In this document: positions 23,637 through 61,700 of the stretch, piece by piece | Position numbering within the stretch: the stretch's first letter is position 1 | Layout: every line of letters starts with the position of its first letter | Assembly: GCF_965638725.1 (NCBI RefSeq) | Contig: NC_134950.1 | Span: forward strand, 167,137,353 to 167,201,352 | Length of the DNA: 64,000 bases | Source of the DNA: Aptenodytes patagonicus | Taxonomy: Eukaryota; Chordata; Aves; Sphenisciformes; Spheniscidae | Direction of reading: 5' to 3' | Program-made: the position numbers and the translations under genes | Notes under the pieces: generated by a model | The model's database searches: none | What the model saw: only the letters and a program-made list of their open reading frames with translations | Told to the model about the DNA's origin: nothing

Positions 23637-24248
23637 GGTGGGGGGTGGTGGTGGTGGTGGTGTGTCCGGGGCTGGGAGGGGGTGCTGAGGAGCGATGGGT
23701 GTGCCCCCCCCGGGGTCACCTGCACCTCTGGGGGTGACAAGTGCCACCCGGGGGGCGTGGGGGGTGGTGGTGGGGGTGGTGGGGTGTCCGGGGCTGGGAG
23801 GGGGTGCTGAGGAGCGATGGGTGTGCCCCCCCCCGGGAGTCACCTGCACCTCTGGGTGTTACAAGTGCCACTCGGGGAGTGTGGGGGGTGGTGGTGGGGG
23901 TGGTGGTGTGTCCGGGGCTGGGAGGGGGTGCTGAGGAGCGATGGGTGTGCCCCCCCCGGGGGTGACCTGCACCTCTGGGGGTGACAAGTGCCACCCGGGG
24001 GGCGTGGGGGGTGGTGGTGGGGGTGGTGGGGTGTCCGGGGCTGGGAGGGGGTGCTGAGGAGCGATGGGTGTGCCCCCCCCCGGGAGTCACCTGCACCTCT
24101 GGGTGTTACAAGTGCCACTCGGGGAGCGTGGGGGGGGAGGGGTGTCCGGGGCTGGGAGGGGGTGCTGAGGAGCGATGGGTGTGCCCCCCCCCCCCGGGGG
24201 TGACCTGCACCTCTGGGGGTGACAAGTGCCACCCGGGGGGCGTGGGTG
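23637..24248. repeat. GC-rich minisatellite, about 5 units of 111-124 bp, alternating A/B types
   Basis: A tandem array directly upstream of the GARS1 promoter. The marker AGCGATGGGTGTG recurs at 23691, 23813, 23937, 24060 and 24171, giving periods of 122, 124, 123 and 111 bases. Each unit has a G-rich GGTGGTGGGGGTGG block, TGTCCGGGGCTGGGAGG, the marker, a C-run of 7-13 bases, and a 3' part. The 3' part comes in two versions, one with GGGGGTGACAAGTGCCACCC (A) and one with GGGTGTTACAAGTGCCACTC (B), in the order A-B-A-B-A. The repeating unit is therefore a dimer of about 247 bases. The last unit is shortened in its G-rich block. Confidence 0.95.
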
Positions 24249-24370
24249 TCGCCCCCGCCTCACGCACACCCGCGGGCGGCCAGCGGCACCCCCCCGCCGC
24301 ACGCGCGCTCCGGGGCGGGGGGGGTGTGTGTGTGTGTGTGGGGTGGTGTGTGTGGTGTCCTCGCGCAGCC

Positions 24371-24382
24371 CGCGCACGCGCA
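24371..24382 (+). promoter_or_regulatory. NRF-1 consensus site in the GARS1 promoter
   Basis: The bases CGCGCACGCGCA match the NRF-1 palindromic consensus YGCGCAYGCGCR at all 12 positions. NRF-1 activates many nuclear genes for mitochondrial proteins, which fits an enzyme that also serves mitochondrial translation. It lies about 200 bases before the first ATG. Function is inferred from the motif. Confidence 0.6.
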
Positions 24383-24440
24383 GCCCGGCCCGGGAGCGCG
24401 GGGTGGTGGCGGTGTGCGCGTGGGACGCGGGCGTTCCCGC

Positions 24441-24454
24441 GCGCCCCCTAGCGG
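24441..24454 (-). promoter_or_regulatory. CTCF-type binding motif in the GARS1 promoter
   Basis: The minus strand reads CCGCTAGGGGGCGC, fitting the CTCF core consensus at every position. It is about 130 bases upstream of the first ATG and has the same orientation as the match in the upstream CpG island. The minisatellite lies between the two. Confidence 0.5.
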
Positions 24455-24575
24455 CCCGCCGCCGCCCCGCGCCGTGCCGAATCTGCGGCGGGGCGGGCGC
24501 CGCCGGCGTCGCGGCGGCCGCTGCCCGTGCGGAAAGTGCGGCGGCGGGGCGCGGGCCGGCTTTACGCCGGGCGGG

Positions 24576-24583
24576 ATTTCATC

Positions 24584-24584
<1 letters not shown>
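24576..24584 (-). promoter_or_regulatory. C/EBP-ATF response element (CARE) match at the first ATG
   Basis: The minus strand reads TGATGAAAT, matching the amino-acid response element TGATGNAAN bound by ATF4 with a C/EBP partner. It is a short AT-rich island in otherwise GC-rich DNA, and its last base is the A of the first ATG. Cytosolic aminoacyl-tRNA synthetase genes are known ATF4 targets, so the position is plausible. Activity is inferred. Confidence 0.4.
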
Positions 24585-53277
<28,693 letters not shown>

Positions 53278-53370
53278 AGAAAAGGAACTGAAGTAAAATC
53301 CCGTCAAATGTCCACTTTTTACTGTTCATGTTAATATGAAATAAACTTATCGTGTATTATTCAAAGCTGC
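53278..53370 (+). terminator. GARS1: GARS1 3' UTR and poly(A) signal
   Basis: A short 3' UTR. A canonical AATAAA lies at 53340-53345, 63 bases after the stop. A GT-rich stretch (TTGTTTGTGCAC) follows about 25 bases later, as needed for cleavage. The mRNA end is therefore probably near 53360-53370. Further AATAAA-like sites downstream could give longer forms. Confidence 0.85.
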
Positions 53371-56300
53371 ATTGTTTGTGCACACAGGGACTATTTGGTT
53401 TTTTTTTTTCCTCAATTGCTACCCGAATTTAACTTCAAAAACTGAAATAATTGCAGTCCAAGTTAAAGGTGTTATGAATAAAACCGCCATTATATATGCC
53501 TGCTTCTCTGTGTTCGTGTAGCCTTGTACTTTCTTCAGAAATGTCTTCCCCCGCCCCCTGCTTATGGCTGTGTGTCTTACAGGTTTATTACAGCCCCTCA
53601 AGAAGTCAGGGACCATGCACCCTTTCATCTGGGTTCAGATCACCTCAGACTCTCGTGCAAGACGGTACTAGTTGCTTGGCCTCGTGTTTATGAAGGGGAT
53701 GATCCAGGTGTCAGTCTTCCTTTCACCGTTGCACAGTGCTTCAAGCAGCTGCCTTAAGAGAAGGGTTCAGTGCTTTCTTTTGGCTGCAGGTGTTTAATAC
53801 CTGTTTCTGCAGAGTTCGGAGCGTTTACATGCAGCAGAACAGAGAGGGGGTGGAAAATCCTATTCCAGTTCCTGCTCTTGCTTGGTATGGTTGGTTGCTT
53901 GGCTAAGGGAGCGAGCAGCTAGGAGCGTGGAGAGTAGGAGTGCTGGCAGGGTCGCTTTTTCATGGAATGTCTTCTTGCAGCAAGGACTGAAACCAGAGAT
54001 TGCCCTAAGCGGGTGGGAAAAGCGCCAGGTACCCTTTGACTTCCCCGGGCATTGGAGAAATTCAAACCCACGTGCTGACAGTGTCTTACCGCGGCCGGAG
54101 GTGGGAATGGCACCTTAGTGTTTGGGGAGCACTAAACCCTGCCTGACCCAGACCAGTTAAGAGAGGCCTCACGCCCACTGGTGCTTCAGTCTCTCATCCC
54201 ACTGAGAAGCGGAGAGGCAAGGTCTTGTCTCCTTCCATGTCATTTCTTCTCAGCCTACTCAGCTGTCCTCCAGCCCTTGGAGAGTGGTCTGGTACTGCCA
54301 TCACAGGGATTTCTATCCCTGGGCTAGAAACCTCTCCAGAGGGTAGGGAAGCATCCTTCTCCAAGCTTTTGCTTGGAGCTGCTTTAAAGACAGGTCAGAA
54401 AACATGAACTCTAGCACTGTGCCAGATGTGGCTGACTGGAGATCTGCAATGATAGGTGACGTCCTGGGCTGGCAGAGCAGGCACCGTGCAGCTTCGAGGA
54501 GCCCTGGCAGCAGGCATGGCTTTCAGCCGTGATCTCTCCCTGCCCTGTGCCTGGGGCTGGCTCCCAGGAGTGACTCCTACAGGGCTCAATCTCCTATTTC
54601 TGCCGCTGCCACGTGGCTGCAGGGGAAGCCGAGCTGGAAATCGTTGCGTTGGCTGAGTCCCTTGCACGTCTGCAAGAGCTCTCTTTAAAACGTGACTGCA
54701 GACAATGCTGCACGGTGAAATCAAATGATGACCTGAGCGCTTTAGCCAAAATAATAACTAATAATAAATTCCTCTGAATCACAGAGTCTTAGATATGAAA
54801 TAAACTGGATGCTCTTGAGAGGCCTCTGATCTGATGCCCTAGAAAATTCCCAAAATTCCCAGTGGGGAGAAGCAAGGTTGGTGTTTCAATGGGAAGAACC
54901 TGAGCAGTGTAGCTGCAGGTTGCAATTTGCCTGCCTGCCCTTGCCCGTCTGTCCCTGATAACTAAATATGGGGCCCGATCCCCACCTTTCTTCAGCCCTG
55001 GCGTAAATAAGACCTGCCACTGCTGGCTCTGTCAGCCGCAGGTGCATAAGCCTCTTCTAAGAAGCTTTTAGCTGCGTTACAGCCTTGCATAAGCAGGTCT
55101 GATACTTGGCAAGGAAAGGCTTTAAAGAAAGGAATGCAGAAGAGGATGCTTGGAACCATCAATTGATTCGTGTGACTGGAAGCTGCTTTCTCTGCGCTAG
55201 CGGCTGATACCTTTTCCAGATTGGCAGGCAAACAGTAATTAGTGAACGTTTCTAAGTGATTTCCTTTAGTTTTAGCTAAACTTTTGCAGAAGCAGATGGA
55301 CCGGGGGCATTGGAGAGGGAGGGGCAGACACAGGCGGGGAGGGTGGCGGTTTCACCATGCCCATAAATCACTGTGCTGCTGATTTTGTTTTGCTTTGCTG
55401 GGCTTGGCTGCATGAATTCATCCTGGTGGTGACAGCAGGTATGCGGTCACCGCTTTCGGTCGTCCTTTTCCTCCTCAGACTGCATCCTTGAGTTAAACCG
55501 GCCGTTCTACGGATCTGCCTTGTGCCTGAAAGGGGCTAGTGGAAAGAGGTGCCTGGAGCAGGGCGAACGCCCCAGGGGTGTTTCTTCCACCTGGGGCTGC
55601 TCCAAGTACCTGCAACGTGTAAGCTGTGGAGCTGTGCGCCTGTGGATCTCTGCTAGGAGGCTTTCTTGGCCTCGGTTTCCCCTGTGCTGGGGCAAGCGAG
55701 GGTCGTCATCTTTGGCAAAATCTCCAAGATGCACAGAGCTAATGTAATAAATTAAGCCTGGTTATTAATTTGAGTGAAACACGGACTAGACGAGCCAAGG
55801 TGCCTGCGTGCCAGGTGCTGTACAAGCCCAGCCAGCAGCCCGCGGGCAGGGAGAGGAGTACAGAAGGGCAGGCAGGGCTTTCCAAAGCGATCAGTGCTTC
55901 GGGGTGTCCCTGTTTTGGAGGATCCGAGTGGACCCTGAAATGACTTGGGTTTTGAGCTGCATCGAGGGACCTGCCTGCCTCCAAGCAGGTCTCAGACCCA
56001 CTCGCTCCCAGCCGCTCCCGCTGCCTGCCGTTGCCTTTTGAGCAGCGGCTGGAAACTCGGGTCAACTCCTCTTTGTCCATCTCCCTGCTGCTCTCCATGC
56101 TTGAAAAAGGTAATTAAGCACCCCCACACTGCCAGCAAACATAGCAGTACTATTTCCTTTATGTAAGAACAGACGAAAGTTTGCAGCCATGAGCGGGAAA
56201 CCATCACCAGGGAACTAATTAGCAAATTGTGTCTCAACTTCACTGCTTGGCCTTCAAAGGAGATTGTTAGCCCAGGACGCAGGTAAACCCTGCATGTGGT

Positions 56301-58217
56301 TCGTAGTTAAAAACCTTGTTATTTAAAATACAAACAAGCCCTGGAACTAGCTGCGCTGTGTTAAATCCGTTCAAGTAGAGACCTGACCAATGCTAGCCAC
56401 AAGCGAGGTGCTCCTGCCGTTGCAGAGGGCAAGGGATGAGGATGGTTTTGGAGGAGGTGCAATCTAGAGCCCAGCCAGACGGATGCTGATGGTGGCTGCC
56501 CCGGCCCTGCCTGACGTCCCTGGGCAGCTGAGCTGCCCATCCCCTTCTTGGCTCACAGCCTGTGTCGCTGTGAGATGTAGCCAGCTGAACACCCGTGTTC
56601 TTGTCCTGACTCATATGTACATGATTTGCAAAAAGGTGCTTGCTCACCTGTGTTTCAAGCAAACAAATAAGCTGGGACGTGTCTGAGGACATACTTAATT
56701 AAAAATTAGGACGGTACGGATTTTACCTGCTGCTCCAGCAATGCAAAGCAGCAATTTGCCAGGCTTTACCGGTGTCTGTGCTGATTCCTGGCTGCTGGGA
56801 GCTGCACCCATCAGCTAGTAGGTACCAAATAACCAGGTGCTGTGACTTGTGACCAACACTTGATCATGCAACGATCTTCAAACTCCTTCAAAGGGAACTG
56901 CAAAAAATAGCTCAGAAGAGACTGTCTAGTGCCACTCTGCTTAAATTCACCCTGGGAGGGCTCTGCCCTTTCCTTGCTGGTGCTTAGGCACTGAGGAGCT
57001 GATGCGAGCTGAGCAGGGTGCACCCTTCAGCGAGCAGCACTCGCTTCCCAGAAGAGGGTGCTGTCAGGCAGAAAATAGCAAGCACAAGGAAGGTATTTAG
57101 GCACCGAAACCGTATGTTTTATTTTTAACTCTTCTGGGTGTTTCAGTTGTGCTGCAGCCCTGGCCCTTCAGCACTGCGTTGCTCTAACACTGTTGTTAAT
57201 GGCTGAAAATGCTGTTGCAGCCTGGATTTTAATGTAAGTGAGACAACAATCCTAAGAAAGTCTTAGAAACGAAGTTGATAGTAGTTCATCTTCAGGGGAG
57301 TGCATAGCTGGGGTGTAAGAGTGAAGTTTGGATCCCCCTGCCATGAGCTTATGGAGTTGGGGGGATCCATCTGATTAAATGCAATTATTTACAGCCTGGA
57401 TGGCTGTAGCCTCCCGGGCAGCCTCCGTGATCAGCGGAGCCCGGGGCAGGATTTGTCTCAGTCTTAAGTGGGCATTGCAAACAGGCGTCACGAAACCGCT
57501 GGTTTTGCTCCGCTGACGGAAGGGGATGCCGGGGAGGGGAGCAGAGCCGACGCCTGAAGGCAGCGGCGTGAACCTTGCCTAGCCTGCGCGTTGCAAAAAT
57601 CCCCCTGATAAAAAACAAAGCTGAAGGTGACAGGCTTGTCCTAACAAAGACAGATCCAACAGATGTACTTTGGAAATTCAGCTTAAACCTTTTTGATTCC
57701 TATCTTTGCTGTGACCTGTGATTCACCTTCTGCACCAGATAGGCAGAGTTTAGTATTTATAAGCGGGGGCTGCTGAACCTCAATCTAACTCTGCATCGCT
57801 TTGCCACACTCATTTCCATGTTCCTATCCGAGCTGATCATGTAACACTCCACTTTCTGCTGTAATCTGCAGCTATCTCCCCTGCAAGGGGATGGGAGAAC
57901 GTTGCTCATTCATTTTATAAAGCTACGAAAAATGAAAAGCACTGGCAAAGCCCATTGGTCCTAAGTAATGTCTCGGCTTGCATCGCCGGGACTCCAGCTC
58001 TGGATTTAAACAGCATTTAGGGTCATCCTCACTTTTAGGAAGCGTGTGAAGAAGGGCAGTAGAAAAGAAAGGTTCATTTTCTCTTCTAATACAAGAAGTG
58101 GTGAATAATCAATAAAATTGGCAGGTGACAGTTTTAAAATAGGTACTTGGAGGAAAGATCACTGTGTATTTGTGCGGTTCTTCCTCTCCTTTCTATGCAT
58201 CTTCTGGTGGCTCTTGG
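53371..58217. other. Intergenic DNA downstream of GARS1, no gene recognised
   Basis: About 4.8 kb. Open frames are short and unrecognised on both strands. Several T/A-rich simple stretches are present. I searched by eye on the minus strand for the C-terminal exons of CRHR2, the usual tail-to-tail neighbour in mammals, and found none. Confidence 0.55.
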
Positions 58218-58222
58218 CTGGT

Positions 58223-58789
58223 TGTCCTGGTTTCGGCTGGGATAGAGTTAATTTTCTTCCTAGCAGCTGGTACAGTGCTGTGGTTTGGATTTAGGATGAG
58301 AACAATGTTGATAACACACCGATGTTTTAGTTGTTGCTGAGCAGTGCTTACACTGGTCAAGGACTTTTCAGCTTCCCATGCTCTACCAACTGAGAAGGCT
58401 GGAGGTGCACAAGAAGCTGGGAGGGGGCACGGCCAGGACAGCTGACCCCAACTGGCCCAAGGGACATTCCATACCATGGGACGTCATGCTCAGTACATAA
58501 ACTGGGGGAAAGCTGGCTGGGGGGGCCGCTGCTCGGGGACTGGCTGGGCATCGGTCGGCGGGTGGTGAGCAATTGTACTGTGCATCACTTGCTTTGTGTA
58601 TTATTATTACTACTATTATTATTACTACTACTATTTTATTTTATTTCAATTATTAAACTGTTTTTATCTCAACCCACAAGTTTTCTCACTTTTACTCTTC
58701 CGATTCTCTCCCCCATCCCACGGGGGGGCGGGGAGAGTGAGCGAGCGGCTGTGTGGGGCTCAGTTGCCGGCTGAGGTTAAACCACGACA
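58223..58789 (+). mobile_element. Solo LTR of an avian endogenous retrovirus
   Basis: A complete 567-base LTR bounded by TG and CA with an imperfect terminal inverted repeat (TGTCCTGGTTT at the start, AAACCACGACA at the end, 10 of 11 complementary). It is flanked on both sides by the same 5 bases, CTGGT (58218-58222 and 58790-58794). A TATA-like TACATAAA lies at 58494-58501, preceded by GACGTCAT near 58481-58488, and an ATTAAA poly(A) signal lies at 58652-58657, so it points along the + strand. No internal viral sequence is present, so it arose by recombination between the two LTRs of a provirus. A 5-bp duplication would suit an ERVL-type element, but the family is not proven. Confidence 0.92.
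58598..58645 (+). repeat. TAT/TAC microsatellite inside the solo LTR
   Basis: About 48 bases built of TAT and TAC triplets (TATTATTATTACTACTATTA...), followed by an ATTTT-rich end. It lies in the LTR between the TATA-like box and the poly(A) signal, so it was probably carried by the element and then expanded or varied. Confidence 0.85.
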
Positions 58790-58794
58790 CTGGT

Positions 58795-61700
58795 TTGTGA
58801 AGCCTGGGAGGTATAGGAAGCACCAGAGTCGTAATCAGTTGTTTTCCCAGCAGCCAACCCACACAGGCTAAATCCATCTATGCCAACCTTTAACTGATAC
58901 AGTGCTAAGAGCAGCATTTAAGCCAATTGATCTGTAATTGGGTTAAACGGGCGCTGCTTCAGACCAGGCCTCTACGTCTTCATTTATAAATTGATGAGAA
59001 ATGCAGCTGCTTTGCAGGAAGAAAAGTGAGAAACCCTCAGCACCTATTCCCAAAAAGCCAAAGCAAAGAAAGCTTGTCAGGGACTTTCCTTTTTGGTTTT
59101 CATTTCGGGAACAGAGCAAAGCTCTGCTCTTTCTTCAAAGGCTTCACATTAGTGAAAGGAGTATTTATATGAGACGTGTTGTTACAGCAACTGAACAGGA
59201 GCATGAGAATAAGGATTCCTGATCCTCTCCCAGGTAAATAATTCCCATATTTCTGAGCTTTGTTCTCCTCCGGTGTTAGGCAGCAATAGCAGTAGTGGCT
59301 GGAAAGTGCCTTTAGGGCTGGTTATACTGGTGGATATTTGCTACCCTCCCACTAACCCCAGCAGGTCCTGGCTGAGGTCCCACGCTGGTTCGCGCTCATC
59401 CAGCAGGCAATTCCCAATTGTACTGTTCTCAGGAGACGTAAAAATGAGCAGAGGTCTCATTCCTCCCTTTGCTAACTGTCCCCCCTCTGATCAAGAGCTC
59501 CTTGGTAATTTTCCAAATCCCGCAACCCCATTTGCAAAAATATAACGATGAAAAGGAAAGCCCACAATTGAATTTTCTGCCTCTTGGGGGAAATCAGATA
59601 GGAAATAATAAATATTTATTATATCCTCCAGGCAAAACCCTGCTGGTCACTAATACCTACAGATTAATTGTACTAATCCAGTGTGATCAAGAGGAGATGG
59701 TTGGCTACTTGGCATTATTTTGGTCCCTCGCCTATGAAACTCCATCTCCGTGTTTGAAAGAAAAGTCTTTACATAACCTTAATCACTCAGATAAGAAAAG
59801 GACTAAACTGTCCCAAAACATTTTATCTTCTGCACAGATGCTGCCTATGAATTTTGACTTGATTAAATAACACGGCAACATAATATTTTGTTCTGAATAA
59901 CAAATGTCCCTCTGTAGGAGGGAAGGAGCAAGTCTACTTTCTCGACCGGCTGTTTGGTGCAAACAGAAATGGGGATTGGTGGAGGTTGGAGGATCCGGCA
60001 GTTCAACTGGTCAGAGAGAGTTGCTCGGAAAATAGCTAAGGGACACTGGAAAGAAACGTCCCATTGTGTCACCGAATGGCCTGTGACACATGTCTGGCTC
60101 AGAGAGGTCCCCAAATGTGTAGCCCAGGTGCCATCACAAACCAGAAAGCAAAACTAAGGTCTGGGGCAAACCACGGGAAGGGAACAGGAGTGCCTGGGGA
60201 CCAGCGTCTTAGCTGAGTGCACCAGCATGGGATTTGTTAAATAAAAGTAGTTTGTATCTTTTGCACCATGTCTACTTCCCGCTTCTTAAAAAAGGGTCTT
60301 CTCGTGTCCCAGGAAGCATGGCACTGGGCTGACACGGAGAAGAGTGGTTATAGGATGCTCACGGTGCAAGGGGTGAAGGCGAACAAGAGAGGTCTCGTTC
60401 TCGTTTTCTGCCCTGCTGCTCATTCCCCACTGATGAGCTCCTGTTTGCAAAACTGTGATCACCAGCAAACAGTAACGATCTGAGCAGGAGATAACCAGGA
60501 TGCACCAGAGGCTTGGAGACAAGATTTCTCATCCGTCACGGTTTTCACCTGTATTTTGCCTCTGTTTATGACTGATTTTTGCAGACTGATTTACACCAAG
60601 ATGAGTGAGGACCTTGCATGTACTTTTCCAAATGTTTATAGAGAGACTTGGAAAGTTAAGTTCCTTCTCAGTGATTCCTACAGCAAAGCCGCAGTCTCAC
60701 ACAATCCCCCCTTCAGACCTGCCATGGGATGGAGGGTTGAACTGAGATGAGGATGCTGGTGTCCTGGTCCCAGGTGGATGCTCCCATCCCAAGCTCTTAC
60801 CTCCCCCACCTCCATCCCATTCGGGATGACTTGAATCCAACAGCACTGAAGCACAGCTTTTTTTAGTACAGATTTTTATTAGAAAAATAGAGGCAAACTA
60901 TCTGCAAATCAGAGGAAATACAGAAAAAATCTAGGGGAAAGAGGTGAATCTCATAGCTGGAGGATCCTATACAGCAAAAGTGTGCTGGGACGTGATATTA
61001 AAAAGGAGGACAATTGCAAAATGTAATTTATTTTGCTTTGTAAAAAGAAAAGTAGGGAAGAACAGCAAATAACATTGGATCATATATTAATATTTCAGTG
61101 GGCGTTCACAACTCCCGCTAGTTCCTCCATCTCCTGCATGGCTACCTTCTGCCTACCAATAAATAAAAACAAAGTAATAAAAAATATACCTGCAAAATAA
61201 TCGTCTCCCTCTGTGTGGATTATACCGGCCTTCCCACACCCCCGTCTGCACCAGCTTATTCCCTCGGGAAGCCACACGCAGCCGGGACCGTTTGCAGGCA
61301 GAGCTTTATCAGCACGGCGCAGCGCAGCGAACAAATCGTTAAGGGCTGGGACGTTTTTGCATCAGAGGCATCTGCAGTGCTGACTCCATGCGCCAATTAT
61401 GTCTAATAGCCGCTGGCCGTTGCAGCCTCTGTCCCTACAGCCCCTGCTCTTTTCCCCAATAGATTTGCTGCTGTGGGCTAAAAACCCCATGAACCGATGG
61501 CGACGTCTCCCTCCGAGCCCGGATCCCCTTTGCAGCCCACGGAGATGTAGCCAGTAGAGTCAATGAAGTCCTGGAGTCTCAACCCAGAGTGGACGTCGAA
61601 ATAGGGCAGAAAAATCACCTTCTCCATCTCTCCGTTTCTCTCCTTTGATTTTAAATGGGGGTTGACCAGCTCAGATGTTTACATCTGTGCTCTAGAGACA

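Noticed and set aside
1-24000. Exons of GGCT or NOD1, expected on the minus strand upstream of GARS1 from mammalian synteny
   Set aside because: I looked for signature stretches such as FAYGSNLL of GGCT and found none.
23414-24451. Repeated Pro/His/Thr-rich or Gly/Val-rich open frames across 23.4-24.4 kb
   Set aside because: They are translations of the minisatellite in several frames and on both strands.
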